The notes beneath the pieces are model-generated. The model was not told the DNA's origin, ran no database searches, and saw only the letters and a program-made list of their open reading frames with translations. Shown here in pieces: positions 21,016-30,100 of a stretch of DNA of 64,000 nt. Each line of letters opens with the position of its first letter. Position 1 is the first letter of the stretch. The translations under genes were made by a program, and so were the position numbers. This DNA comes from Sandarakinorhabdus sp. AAP62 (GTDB taxonomy: Bacteria > Pseudomonadota > Alphaproteobacteria > Sphingomonadales > Sphingomonadaceae), in NCBI RefSeq assembly GCF_000331225.1, contig NZ_ANFY01000003.1, positions 295,001 to 359,000 of the forward strand, read 5' to 3'.

Positions 21016-22941
21016 TCAGTTCGGCAGCGCGGCACGCGCGGCAGCAGCGCCGCCTACCACCGGAATGGCGATGTGGCTGGGCCGGGCGGTATCGCGCCAG
21101 ACGCCCTGCGTGGCCTTCTGGAAATCGCCGGGCGCAGCGTGGAAGATGTTGGGCACATATTTCTGCGGGTTGCGATCATAGAGCGGGAACCAGCTCGATT
21201 GCACCTGCACCATCAGCCGGTGGCCGGCTGGAATCACATGATTCACGCCGGGCAGCAGAAAGCGGTAACGCTCGGCCTTGCCGGGGGTGAGCGGCTCCGG
21301 CTTTTCAAAGCTCTTCACATAGCGTCCACGGAAAATCTCCATGCCGATGCCAAGCTGCAGCCCGGCCAGATCAGGCTGGCTGCTGTTTTCTTCCGGGAAG
21401 ACATCGATCAACTTCACCACCCAGTCGCTGTCCGTCCCCGAGGTGCTGGCAAACAGATTGGCTTCCGGTTGGCCGTGGATCTGCAGCGGCGCCTTCAGCG
21501 GCGGCGAGACATAGGTGACAACATCGGGCCGCGTGCTGGCGTGGCGCTGGTCGCTCACCAGCCAGGCACCCCACATGGCGCGATCGTTCAAATTCACCGG
21601 CACCGGCACAAACGGCACCGGGTGGGCCGGATCGGAGACATAGTCATCATGCGCCGCCTTGGCGGCAGGCGCGTTCAGTGACAGGCTGAAACGGTCATCC
21701 AGATAGAGATTGACCCTCTCGCCAGCCGGGAAGCGATCATGGCGCTGCCATTTGTCGGCGCCCACCGCATAGGTGAGCACCGGCGGCGCGTCGAATGCCG
21801 GCGCGCCGGTCTTCAGATGGCTGTCGAGGAAGGGCTTCATCACGTCGTCGCGGAACTGCCGGCCGGTGTCGCCTTCGAAGCGCAGCACGCCTAGGCCCGA
21901 ACCGTCATAGTTCACGCCCGAATGCCGCCACGGCCCGATCACCAGCGACAGCATCTTGTTGTTCGTGTCCTTGGGCTCCAGCGCGCGATAGACGGCGGGC
22001 GCGCCATAGCTGTCTTCCTGGTCCCACTGGCCCACCACCAGCATGGTCGGTACCGTCAAGGGCCGGCTGCCGAGCAGGCGATCCAGCGCCTGGCCCTGCC
22101 ACCAGCTGTCATAGGCCGGGTGCTCCATCACCTTCTTCACTGCCGGCAGCGTGTCGAAGCCATATTTTTTCGCAAAGCCGCCTGCCGAGCCTGCCGCGAG
22201 AAACTCGGCATAATAGTCCCGCCGGCCCATTGCGACATCGGTATCGGCGGATTTGGAGCCGGTCTGGCCGACGAAATAATCGAGAAAGCCCTGGCGGAAG
22301 GCGCCGTTGTGGAACCAGTCATCGCCCACCCAGCCATCGACCATGGGGGACATCGGCACGGCAGCTTTCAAGGCCGGGTGCGGATCGATCAGCGCCATCA
22401 GGCTGGTGAAACCGGGGTAGGACGAACCGGTGATGGCCACCCGGCCATTGGTTTCCGGCACATTCTTCACCAGCCAGTCGATCGTGTCATAGGCATCGGT
22501 GCTGTGATCGGTGGCGGTGCCATTCAGCGGCCCGCGCAGGGGACGCGTCATCACATAATCGCCTTCGGATTTGTGGATGCCGCGTACGTCCTGATAGACG
22601 CGGATATAGCCATCCTCCACCAGCTTCTTGTCGGCCACGGGCAGGATTTCGCTGATCTGCAGGCTGACATTGCGCGACGTTGCCCGGGCCGCGCTGTAGG
22701 GTGTGCGGGTCAGCAGGATCGGCCCGCCGCTGGTGCCCTTCTTCATCACCACGACGGTGAACAATTTCACCCCGTCGCGCATCGGGATCATGATCTCGCG
22801 GCGTACATAATCGGCATCCGGGGTGACCGCATCATATTTTGCGCCGATATCGGGCTGCATCGTCGGCGTGAGCGCGGCCGGCTGGGCGTGGCCGCTGACG
22901 GCCAGAATCAGCGCCAGCGTGGAAACGAACTGTTTGATCAT
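21016..22941 (-). CDS. CocE/NonD family serine hydrolase
   Basis: A 641-residue exported alpha/beta hydrolase with a signal peptide ending near GHA. The nucleophile elbow is GSSYPGF (near residue 172). The catalytic domain includes LTRTPYSAARA and YIRVYQDVRGIHKSEG. The C-terminal jelly-roll domain (about 400-630: LQIHGQPEANLFASTSGTDSDWVVKLIDVFPE, VIPAGHRLMVQVQSSWFPLYDRNP) is typical of the X-Pro dipeptidyl peptidase/cocaine esterase/alpha-amino-acid ester hydrolase family. It should cleave ester or amide bonds of acylated amino acids in the periplasm. Its end is 21 bases from the MAPEG start on the same strand. Confidence 0.92.
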   Translation of the reverse strand: MIKQFVSTLALILAVSGHAQPAALTPTMQPDIGAKYDAVTPDADYVRREIMIPMRDGVKLFTVVVMKKGTSGGPILLTRTPYSAARATSRNVSLQISEILPVADKKLVEDGYIRVYQDVRGIHKSEGDYVMTRPLRGPLNGTATDHSTDAYDTIDWLVKNVPETNGRVAITGSSYPGFTSLMALIDPHPALKAAVPMSPMVDGWVGDDWFHNGAFRQGFLDYFVGQTGSKSADTDVAMGRRDYYAEFLAAGSAGGFAKKYGFDTLPAVKKVMEHPAYDSWWQGQALDRLLGSRPLTVPTMLVVGQWDQEDSYGAPAVYRALEPKDTNNKMLSLVIGPWRHSGVNYDGSGLGVLRFEGDTGRQFRDDVMKPFLDSHLKTGAPAFDAPPVLTYAVGADKWQRHDRFPAGERVNLYLDDRFSLSLNAPAAKAAHDDYVSDPAHPVPFVPVPVNLNDRAMWGAWLVSDQRHASTRPDVVTYVSPPLKAPLQIHGQPEANLFASTSGTDSDWVVKLIDVFPEENSSQPDLAGLQLGIGMEIFRGRYVKSFEKPEPLTPGKAERYRFLLPGVNHVIPAGHRLMVQVQSSWFPLYDRNPQKYVPNIFHAAPGDFQKATQGVWRDTARPSHIAIPVVGGAAAARAALPN

Positions 22942-23142
22942 GGTGCCTCCCTAGCCTGTTCATGGCCTGCCGACGGGCCGACGGCAAGCCGGTTGGGAGT
23001 GGAGGAACAGGAAAGGGGGGTATCCGCCCCGGATCAGGCCCCGGCCGCCAGAAGCCGCCTTTTCCTGCTTCCATCGCAAATGTTGGCCTGAGCGCGGTGA
23101 TGGCGTATCCAGTACCGCAGACGCCTACGAGAGGTTCAGCCC

Positions 23143-23688
23143 ATGCGCATTGCTGCCACTGCCGCCCTGTTGATCGCCGCACCGGCGCTGGCGGCTGACA
23201 AGCCGAAGAATGCCCCGCCGGCGGTGGTGCAGAAACTGCTCGATTGCCGCGCCCTCACTGATTCCGCCGCGCGGCTGGCCTGTCTTGATGCCGGCGTGGC
23301 CGCATTGGCTGCTGCGGTGGAAAAGCGTGATGTGGTGGTGGCCGACCGCGAAGAAGTGAAGAAGGCCCGGCGCGGCCTGTTTGGCATCGCGCTGCCCAAT
23401 CTCAACCTGTTTGGCGGCGGCAAGGATGATGGCGACAAGGAGTCGAGCGACGAAACTGGCGCTCTGAAGGAAATCGAAGCGGTCGTGAAAAGCGCCCGGC
23501 CCGGTGCCAACGGCAATTGGCGTTTTGTGCTGGATGACGACAGCGTGTGGGTGCAGACCGATGGCCGCATCTTCCCGCGCGACCCGCGTGCCGGCATGAA
23601 AATTCGTATCCGCCGGGCGGCCGCGGGCACGTTTCTTGCCAATGTCGATGGCCAGATTGCCGTCCGCGTCCGCCGCCTGAACGAATGA
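23143..23688 (+). CDS. Hypothetical exported protein
   Basis: A 181-residue protein I cannot name. The signal peptide MRIAATAALLIAAPALA is followed by a helical segment with a Cys pair (LLDCRALTDSAARLACLDAGVAAL, near 33-56), a linker rich in charged residues, and a C-terminal beta domain: WRFVLDDDSVWVQTD and FLANVDGQIAVRVRRLNE. The C-R-x9-R-x3-C-L-D pattern recurs in exported proteins of sphingomonads that I know only as conserved hypotheticals. Its stop is one base from the end of the convergent oxygenase gene. A periplasmic location is likely. Confidence 0.72.
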   Translation: MRIAATAALLIAAPALAADKPKNAPPAVVQKLLDCRALTDSAARLACLDAGVAALAAAVEKRDVVVADREEVKKARRGLFGIALPNLNLFGGGKDDGDKESSDETGALKEIEAVVKSARPGANGNWRFVLDDDSVWVQTDGRIFPRDPRAGMKIRIRRAAAGTFLANVDGQIAVRVRRLNE

Positions 23689-23689
23689 C

Positions 23690-24400
23690 TCAGCCGTTGG
23701 CGCGCAGCCAGCCGGTGATCGAATAGCGCCGGTTGGGCACGGAGCCTGTCACCATCGACACGCTGTGCATCTGCGGCACGGCAAAGATATCCAGGCTGTT
23801 GAAATCCGGCGCTACGCCGTGCACCCGGTTGCCATCGGCATGGAACAGCAGCAGCCCACCCCATTCCACCCGCCACAGTGGATTGAGGCTGAACACATAG
23901 GCGGCGCGGCGGTGCTTGCCTGAGACGGCATCATCATGGCCGGTCAGGAAATCGCCGGGGCCATAGGCCGTGGCCTGGCCATCGGCAAAGGCGATATCGG
24001 CCGCACCAGTGATGGCCTGCAGCAGGCCGCGCACTTCCGCGCCCGACAGGAACGCCGGCCAGCCGGCAATGAGGCTGTCGCCGGCGGGTGGCGGCGCGGT
24101 GCCATCGGGCAGGCGCAGCGCTTCATAGCGGTATTGGAACCCGGTCTGCGCGCCGGCCAGCACGGCCTGTTCAAGCCCGTCACGCTGCGTGGCCGTCATC
24201 GCGGCGCGGGTCTCGCGGGACAGTTCGAACACCTTGTCGCCGCTGTTGATCACCTGCACCCAGTCGCTGCGGCGCTTCATTTCGGCCAGGCAGGCGATGG
24301 CCGCCGCTTCTGCCAGGAACGGCTGCAGCCGCACATGGCCATCGCGGGCAAAGGCGGCGTTGGCTGCCGCAACATCGATGTTGTTGGCCAGGGTGAGCAT
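23690..24400 (-). CDS. 2OG-Fe(II) oxygenase, second of a tandem pair
   Basis: A 236-residue double-stranded beta-helix oxygenase related to prolyl hydroxylases (Tpa1/Ofd1-like). The facial triad and 2OG-binding residues are visible: H-D-D in GDFLTGHDD near 147, distal His in VPQMHSVSMV near 210 and Arg in NRRYSITGWLR near 226. The start at 24400 was chosen because its ATG shares one base with the stop of the paralogous upstream gene (TGATG); the frame is open much further but lies inside that gene. It is about a quarter identical by eye to its neighbour, so it is an old duplication. The substrate is unknown. Confidence 0.85.
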   Translation of the reverse strand: MLTLANNIDVAAANAAFARDGHVRLQPFLAEAAAIACLAEMKRRSDWVQVINSGDKVFELSRETRAAMTATQRDGLEQAVLAGAQTGFQYRYEALRLPDGTAPPPAGDSLIAGWPAFLSGAEVRGLLQAITGAADIAFADGQATAYGPGDFLTGHDDAVSGKHRRAAYVFSLNPLWRVEWGGLLLFHADGNRVHGVAPDFNSLDIFAVPQMHSVSMVTGSVPNRRYSITGWLRANG

Positions 24401-25137
24401 CAGCGGTTGCGGAACCAGCCCGTGATGGCAAAGCGCCCCACCGGCGCAAAGGACGGCACCAGGCTGACATTGTGCCGCAACGGCACCAGGAACAGGTTCA
24501 TGGTGTTGAAGCGCGGCATGAAGCCGGCGACGATATTGCCCTTGGCATCCATGAAATTCAGATAGCCGCCCCAATCCGGCTTCCAGTCCTTGGCCAGGTT
24601 GAGCACATAGGCCAGCCGCCGGCCCTCCACTTCGACCAGATCGTCGTGATCGGTCAGGAAATGCCCGCCCGCATAAAGGGTCGCCTGTCCGTCGGCCTTG
24701 ATGATATCGGCATGGCCAGAGACGTCGCGGGCAAAATCGAGGACCGGCGCGGCGTTCACTTCTTCCAGCAGGCCATAAAGCGGGTGGCCGGGGTGCCATT
24801 TCTGCACATAGGCTTCGACCAGCGGATATTGCGCATAAAGGAAGGCAAAGCGCCCGGCAGCCGCAGCATTGGCCGCAGCATTGCCCATGGCCATCTTCTG
24901 CTCGGCGCTCAGGGCCGGAATCTGTTCGGCGCGGACATGCTGGCCATGTGGCTGGCCATCGCCGGCCCAGGCCAGGCCGAACGGAGTCTGCTGCTGCAGC
25001 ACCTGCCACAGGGTTTCGGCTGATTGGGCCTCCAGAAAATTCTCGACCTGCACCAGCCGGTTTTCGGCCAGCGCCGCGCGGATCGCCGGGCGATCCAGCG
25101 CCCGGTTGAGCGCAAACAGAGCGGGGCGGTCGGTCAT
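24400..25137 (-). CDS. 2OG-Fe(II) oxygenase, first of a tandem pair
   Basis: A 245-residue 2-oxoglutarate and iron dependent oxygenase. The metal triad is HDD in GHFLTDHDDL near 170 and His in LRHNVSLV near 220, with the 2OG-binding Arg in GRFAITGWFR near 235. The segment LAYVLNLAKDWKPDWGGYLNFMD matches the prolyl-4-hydroxylase type fold. The ATG at 25137 overlaps the stop of the M23 peptidase gene (TGATG), and its own stop overlaps the next oxygenase. The position behind a peptidase gene may mean a protein or peptide substrate, but this is inference. Confidence 0.87.
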   Translation of the reverse strand: MTDRPALFALNRALDRPAIRAALAENRLVQVENFLEAQSAETLWQVLQQQTPFGLAWAGDGQPHGQHVRAEQIPALSAEQKMAMGNAAANAAAAGRFAFLYAQYPLVEAYVQKWHPGHPLYGLLEEVNAAPVLDFARDVSGHADIIKADGQATLYAGGHFLTDHDDLVEVEGRRLAYVLNLAKDWKPDWGGYLNFMDAKGNIVAGFMPRFNTMNLFLVPLRHNVSLVPSFAPVGRFAITGWFRNR

Positions 25138-26000
25138 CAGGTCTGGTCTTTCGGCATTGGGGGCAGCAGCGCTTCGGGATCGACACGCACGCCGTGCCAG
25201 GTCATGCCCCAGTGCAAATGCGGGCCCGTGGAACGGCCGGTGGAACCGATACGGCCGATCACCTGGCCCTGGGCCACGATGTCGCCGGATTTCACCTCCA
25301 GCCTGGAAAGATGCATCATTGCCGAGAACAGCCCGCGGCCGTGATCGATGATGATCAGATTGCCTTCCAGCATGAATGGCCCGGCCGCCAGCCGCACCAC
25401 GCCGGGGATGGGCGCCTTCACCGGCGTGCCGTGCGGGGCGGCGATATCCATGCCGCTGTGATAATTGGCGGGCACGTCGCCATAGACGCGCTGGGCGCCG
25501 AAGTGGGTGGAGATGCGGCCCACGGCGGGCCACTGGAACGGCGCTCGCCAAAATGGCCATGGCGACAGTGAGGCGCGGGCGGCCTTCACCCGCGCAACCT
25601 CCGCTTCGCGGCGGGCCTCATATTCCAGGTTGCGCGGTGCGTTGGGATCGGCAGGCGGGTTCAGGCGGGCGGGCAGGCGATCGATCACCCATTCGCGGCC
25701 GGTCACCACCAGATCACGGTGGGCGCTGCGGCCATCCTTCGTCACCCATTCGAGGCGCTTGGTGCCGGCAAAATCACGATCGACGCCCAGCATGAAGCGG
25801 CCATCGGCATCGAGGTGCACCGGCTGGCCATCCAGGCGAAGTTCGCGGCTGCCGGCGGGCAGGGCGGTGATCAGCAACTGGCCCTGCACAGCGGTGAGCG
25901 GCTGGGCGATCACCAGTGGGACTGGCGCCGCAGCCACCGTCATCGCCGCGCCGGCCACGAGCACCGGCCAAAGAAAATATCTTGGGCCCAGGAAGCGCAT
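25137..26000 (-). CDS. M23 family metallopeptidase
   Basis: A 287-residue envelope protein. It has an N-terminal signal or anchor (FLWPVLVAGAAMTVAAA), a middle beta domain (AVQGQLLITALPAGSRELRL), and a C-terminal LytM/M23 domain with the zinc motif HSGMDIAAPHGTPVKAP near 200 and PHLHWGM near 266 (HxH). These enzymes cut peptidoglycan cross-links or are inactive scaffolds; the metal residues here look intact. The start at 26000 was chosen because its ATG overlaps the DUF2093 stop (TGATG); 46 more codons upstream are open but run through that gene. Confidence 0.9.
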   Translation of the reverse strand: MRFLGPRYFLWPVLVAGAAMTVAAAPVPLVIAQPLTAVQGQLLITALPAGSRELRLDGQPVHLDADGRFMLGVDRDFAGTKRLEWVTKDGRSAHRDLVVTGREWVIDRLPARLNPPADPNAPRNLEYEARREAEVARVKAARASLSPWPFWRAPFQWPAVGRISTHFGAQRVYGDVPANYHSGMDIAAPHGTPVKAPIPGVVRLAAGPFMLEGNLIIIDHGRGLFSAMMHLSRLEVKSGDIVAQGQVIGRIGSTGRSTGPHLHWGMTWHGVRVDPEALLPPMPKDQT

Positions 26001-26221
26001 CACGCCGGGAACTGGCCCCTGGCGCGCATCTCGGCATAGCGCGCCGTGGCGACATCGGCGCTGAAATAGGCTTCCTGCAGTTCGTGGCTCCAGTAGCGCA
26101 GGGCGGCCAGATTGATGCGCTGGCCGGTAACCGCGCACAGCACATGATCGCCCGCTTCGAGGATGCGATAGCTGCCGGATTCATACAGGAGCCTGGCCGG
26201 TCGGCCGAAACGATCGAGCAT
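26000..26221 (-). CDS. DUF2093 family protein
   Basis: A 73-residue protein matching DUF2093, a short alphaproteobacterial family of unknown function: LLYESGSYRILEAGDHVLCAVTGQRINLAALRYWSHELQEAYFSADVATAR. It has no signal peptide. The start shares a base with the xseA stop and its stop shares a base with the M23 start. The family commonly sits next to xseA, so the arrangement is conserved rather than accidental; the reason is unknown. Confidence 0.85.
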   Translation of the reverse strand: MLDRFGRPARLLYESGSYRILEAGDHVLCAVTGQRINLAALRYWSHELQEAYFSADVATARYAEMRARGQFPA

Positions 26222-27660
26222 CAGAACAAACTCCCCTGCGGAGACGCGGGTTTGGTGAAGACTGGCGTTTCGCCATCGCCAAAGCGGATCGTCAAGCTTG
26301 CATGTGCGGCAGCAGCGCTGGCGCTGGCCACGACATGGCCATCAGGGCCGATGACAAGGGCATAACCGCGGCTGAGCACCTGTTCGGGCCCAAGGCTGGC
26401 GAGCATGCGCCCAGCCTGGCCAAGCCGGGCCGACGCTGCGGCCAGCCGCGATTCGATCAGGAACGGCCGCAGCCCGGCGCCGATGCGGGCGAGCTTCTGG
26501 CTGTCGGCGTTCAGCGGCCGGGCCAGGGCCGGGACCAGTCGCGCCGATGCACTGGCCAGGCGTTCGGCGCTGCGTGTCGCTCGCACGGTCAGCAACTCGG
26601 GGCGCAGGCGCGCGCTGGCGGTGGTCAGCCGCAGGCTGATCTGCGCAGTGCGGGCGCTCAGCGCATTGGGCAGGCGTTCGGCAAGATCGTCAATGCGCTG
26701 CGCCGCCATGCCGATCAGGTTGCGCGGTTGCGGCAGCCGGCGGGCCAGGCCGATGCTGCGTTCGCGGCGCAATTTCCAGCCGCGCACCACGGCATCGTCC
26801 AGCCGGCCGGCCAGCATGGCCAGCGATGCGGTGAGTTCGGCGCGCACCGGTACGGCGCGTTCGGCGGCTGCCGTCGGGGTGGGGGCGCGCCAGTCCGAGG
26901 CAAAATCGATCAGGGTCGTGTCCGTCTCGTGCCCGACGGCGCTGATCAGCGGGATCTGGCTGGCGGCGGCGGCGCGCACGACATTTTCCTCGTTGAACGC
27001 CGCCAGATCCTCGATGGAGCCGCCGCCGCGCGCGACGATGATGAGATCGGGGCGCGGAATTGGCCCGCCCGGCGCTATGGCGTTGAAGCCGGCGATGGCA
27101 TTCGCAACCTGCGCGGCCGATCCTTCGCCCTGCACCGCCACTGGCCACACCAGCACGCGGCGCGGGAAGCGATCGGCGAGGCGGTGGAGAATGTCGCGGA
27201 TCACGGCGCCAGTCGGGCTGGTGACGACGCCGATGGTCCCGGGCAGCCACGGCAGCTGTTTCTTGCGCGCCGGATCGAACAGGCCTTCGGCTTGCAGCTT
27301 CAGCCGCCGCGCCTCGATCTGGGCGAGCAGCGCGCCGACGCCGGCCGGCTCCATGCTTTCCACGATCAACTGATATTTGGAACGGCCAGGATAGGTGGTG
27401 AGCTTGCCGGTGACGATCACTTCCAGGCCATCTTCGGGCCGGAACGAGAGGCTCGCCGCAGGCCCGCGCCACATGGCGAGATCGATCAGGGCGCGCTCGT
27501 CCTTCAGGCTGCCATACCAGTGGCCGCTGGATTGACGGCGGAAGCCCGAAAGCTCGCCGCGTACGCGCACCTGGCCAAAGGCGGTCTCTACCGTGCGCTT
27601 CAGGGCGCTGGCGATTTCGCTGACCGAATATTCGGGCGTGTTGTTGACCGGTTCGTTCAC
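26221..27660 (-). CDS. xseA: Exodeoxyribonuclease VII large subunit
   Basis: A 479-residue subunit of ExoVII, which degrades single-stranded DNA to oligonucleotides in repair. The N-terminal OB fold spans about 10-110 (VSEIASALKRTVETAFGQVRVRGELSGFRRQSSGHWYGSLKDERA). The catalytic core contains GVVTSPTGAVIRDILHRL and ISAVGHETDTTLIDFASDWRAPTPTAAAE near 240, followed by a long helical region and a C-terminal VLSRGYALV segment. Start is GTG at 27660 with AAGGAA before it. It leads a five-gene coupled operon. The small subunit gene xseB is not in the window. Confidence 0.96.
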   Translation of the reverse strand: MNEPVNNTPEYSVSEIASALKRTVETAFGQVRVRGELSGFRRQSSGHWYGSLKDERALIDLAMWRGPAASLSFRPEDGLEVIVTGKLTTYPGRSKYQLIVESMEPAGVGALLAQIEARRLKLQAEGLFDPARKKQLPWLPGTIGVVTSPTGAVIRDILHRLADRFPRRVLVWPVAVQGEGSAAQVANAIAGFNAIAPGGPIPRPDLIIVARGGGSIEDLAAFNEENVVRAAAASQIPLISAVGHETDTTLIDFASDWRAPTPTAAAERAVPVRAELTASLAMLAGRLDDAVVRGWKLRRERSIGLARRLPQPRNLIGMAAQRIDDLAERLPNALSARTAQISLRLTTASARLRPELLTVRATRSAERLASASARLVPALARPLNADSQKLARIGAGLRPFLIESRLAAASARLGQAGRMLASLGPEQVLSRGYALVIGPDGHVVASASAAAAHASLTIRFGDGETPVFTKPASPQGSLF

Positions 27661-27736
27661 GCGTTATTCCTTAAACCCTGGATGGCCAGCGGGAAACTGC
27701 CTTGCCGCGACATTTTGGCATGATAGGGAAGGGACC

Positions 27737-28993
27737 ATGAGCGCAGCCTACGAATCTGTTGATATCCTTGTGCTGGGCGGCGGCGGCCGCGAGCATGCCC
27801 TGTGCTGGAAATTGAAACAGTCGCCGCGCTGTGGCCGGCTGCTGTGCGCGCCGGGCAATGCCGGCATTGCCGAAGTGGCGCAGTGCGTGGCGCTCGATGC
27901 GAACAACCCCAAGGCCGTGGTCGATTTCGTGGCGGCCAATGGCATCGCGCTGGTCGTCGTCGGCCCGGAAGCGCCGCTGGTGGCCGGTGTTGCCGATGCG
28001 CTGCGCGACGTGGGCGTGCCCGTGGTTGGGCCTTCGGCGGCAGCGGCGGAACTGGAAGCCTCCAAGGGTTTCACCAAGGATCTGTGCGCGGAATACGATA
28101 TTCCCACGGCGCGGTTTCGGCGCTTTGCCAGCGCAGCCGATGCCCATCATTATGTCGCCGTGCACCCGCTCCCCGTGGTGGTGAAGGCCGATGGCCTCGC
28201 TGGCGGCAAGGGCGTGACAGTGGCCGAAACCAACGAGGAAGGCCTGGCCGCGCTGGCCGAAATCCATGGCCCGGTGGTGGTGGAGCAATGTCTGGAAGGG
28301 CCGGAAGCCAGCCTGTTCATCCTCACCGATGGCGAAACCGTGCGGGTGCTGCCCACCGCGCAGGATCACAAGCGGCTGCGCGATGGCGATGAAGGGCCGA
28401 ACACCGGCGGCATGGGCGCGATTTCGCCCAGCCCGCGGCTGACGCCGGAACTGCAAGCCCAGGCGATGGAGCGCATCGTGCTGCCAACGCTGGCCGCCAT
28501 GAAGGCGCGCGGCACGCCGTTTCAGGGCTTTCTTTATGCCGGGCTGATGCTCACCGCCGATGGCCCGATGCTGATCGAATACAACGTGCGGCTGGGTGAT
28601 CCCGAAGCGCAGGTGCTGATGTTGCGGCTGGAGTCTGACGCCGTCGAACTGATGTGGGCCGCCGCCACCGGCAGCCTCGCCGCTGTCGATCCGACATGGA
28701 GCAGGGATGCAGCGGTGACGGTGGTGATGGCGGCCAAGGGCTATCCGTGGCGGCCGGTGGCCGGCACGGTGATCGATGGCCTGTCGGCCGCCGAAGCGCT
28801 GGGCTGCCACGTGTTCCACGCCGGCACGCGGCGCAGCGAGGATGGAAGGCTGGTCGCGGCCGGCGGCCGTGTGCTCAATATCACGGCGCTGGGCCATGAT
28901 ATTTCCGAGGCGCGCGCGCTGGCGTATGCAGCTATTCGCAAGATCAAGTGGCACGGCGGCCATTTCCGGCGGGATATCGGCAAAACCGCCTGA
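27737..28993 (+). CDS. purD: Phosphoribosylamine-glycine ligase
   Basis: A 418-residue ATP-grasp enzyme, second step of de novo purine synthesis, joining glycine to phosphoribosylamine. Family segments are ILVLGGGGREHALCWKL (residues 9-25), GPEAPLVAGVADALR near 77, VVVKADGLAGGKGV near 150, the PTAQDHKRLRDGDEGPNTGGMGA signature near 210, and YNVRLGDPEAQVLMLRLESD near 280. The ATG at 27737 follows AGGGAAGGG; an upstream in-frame extension of 48 codons overlaps the divergent xseA and was rejected. It begins a run of five plus-strand genes. Confidence 0.97.
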   Translation: MSAAYESVDILVLGGGGREHALCWKLKQSPRCGRLLCAPGNAGIAEVAQCVALDANNPKAVVDFVAANGIALVVVGPEAPLVAGVADALRDVGVPVVGPSAAAAELEASKGFTKDLCAEYDIPTARFRRFASAADAHHYVAVHPLPVVVKADGLAGGKGVTVAETNEEGLAALAEIHGPVVVEQCLEGPEASLFILTDGETVRVLPTAQDHKRLRDGDEGPNTGGMGAISPSPRLTPELQAQAMERIVLPTLAAMKARGTPFQGFLYAGLMLTADGPMLIEYNVRLGDPEAQVLMLRLESDAVELMWAAATGSLAAVDPTWSRDAAVTVVMAAKGYPWRPVAGTVIDGLSAAEALGCHVFHAGTRRSEDGRLVAAGGRVLNITALGHDISEARALAYAAIRKIKWHGGHFRRDIGKTA

Positions 28994-29029
28994 TTTCCGC
29001 CAGCGCCGGGGTTTTGGGGAGAGGCGCAC

Positions 29030-30100
29030 GTGAGCGATCGGCAAGAACAATTTTCGGGCACCAGCGCGGTGCGTCCCGGCCAGGAGATCGACGCCAGCCG
29101 GCTTGGCGCGTGGATGCAGGCCAATGTCGAAGGCTATGCCGGCCCGCTGACCATCGAGCAGTTCAAGGGCGGGCAATCCAACCCGACTTATAAGCTGATC
29201 ACGCCCTGCCAGAATTATGTGCTGCGCAGGAAGCCGCCGGGCCAGTTGCTGCCGTCCGCCCACGCCGTGGACCGCGAATACAAGGTGATCACCGCGCTCT
29301 ATGCGCAGGGTTTCCCGGTCGCGCGCACCTTTGGCCTGTGCCAGGACAATGACGTGATCGGCACCTGGTTCTACATCATGGACTGTGTCGACGGCCGGGT
29401 GATCTGGGACACGACCTTCCCGTCGGTGCCCAGGGAAGAGCGCCGCGCCTATTTCGACGCCATGAACAAGACCATGGCCGATCTGCACATGATCGATCCC
29501 GTGGCGGCTGGCCTTGGCGATTTCGGCAAGCCTGGCAATTATTTCGCCCGCCAGATCGGGCGCTGGTCCAAGCAATATCTGGAAGACGTCGATGCGGGCC
29601 GCTATCCGGCGATGGACAAATTGGTGGAATGGCTGCCCGCCAACATCCCGCCCGGCGACGAGGTGAGCATTGTTCACGGCGATTATCGTTGTGACAACAT
29701 GATCTTTCATCCAACCGAACCCCGCGTGCTGGCGGTACTGGACTGGGAACTCTCGACGCTGGGCCATCCGCTGGCGGATTTTTCCTACCACCTGATGATG
29801 TACCGCATGCCGCCCAGCACCACGACGGGGCTGGTGGGCAATGATCTGGAAGCGATGGGCCTGCCATCCGAGCAGGAATATATCGACGCCTATTGCCGCC
29901 GCACCGGCCGCGACGGGATTCCCGACATTGATTTCTATGTCGCCTACAACATGTTCCGCCTGGCCGGCATCATCCACGGCATCAAGGGCCGCGTGATCCG
30001 CGGCACGGCCACTTCGGCCCATGCGAAGAAGAGCGCCGAAGGTTTCGAAACGCTGGCCGATCTGGCCTGGGCCCAGGCCCAGAAGCTGGGGGCGAAGTGA
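29030..30100 (+). CDS. APH-like phosphotransferase family protein
   Basis: A 356-residue protein-kinase-fold enzyme of the aminoglycoside/choline kinase superfamily, closest to the kinase-like domain of ACAD10/ACAD11. Seen: the nucleotide-binding FKGGQSNPTYKL and YVLRRKPPG near 45-70, catalytic loop IVHGDYRCDNMIFHP near 218, and the metal Asp in VLAVLDWELSTLGHPLADFSY near 240. Bacterial members usually sit with acyl-CoA dehydrogenases, but none is adjacent here. GTG at 29030 follows GGGGAGAGG. Its TGA overlaps the GTG of the DoxX gene. Phosphorylation of a hydroxyacyl group is a family-level guess. Confidence 0.82.
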   Translation: MSDRQEQFSGTSAVRPGQEIDASRLGAWMQANVEGYAGPLTIEQFKGGQSNPTYKLITPCQNYVLRRKPPGQLLPSAHAVDREYKVITALYAQGFPVARTFGLCQDNDVIGTWFYIMDCVDGRVIWDTTFPSVPREERRAYFDAMNKTMADLHMIDPVAAGLGDFGKPGNYFARQIGRWSKQYLEDVDAGRYPAMDKLVEWLPANIPPGDEVSIVHGDYRCDNMIFHPTEPRVLAVLDWELSTLGHPLADFSYHLMMYRMPPSTTTGLVGNDLEAMGLPSEQEYIDAYCRRTGRDGIPDIDFYVAYNMFRLAGIIHGIKGRVIRGTATSAHAKKSAEGFETLADLAWAQAQKLGAK

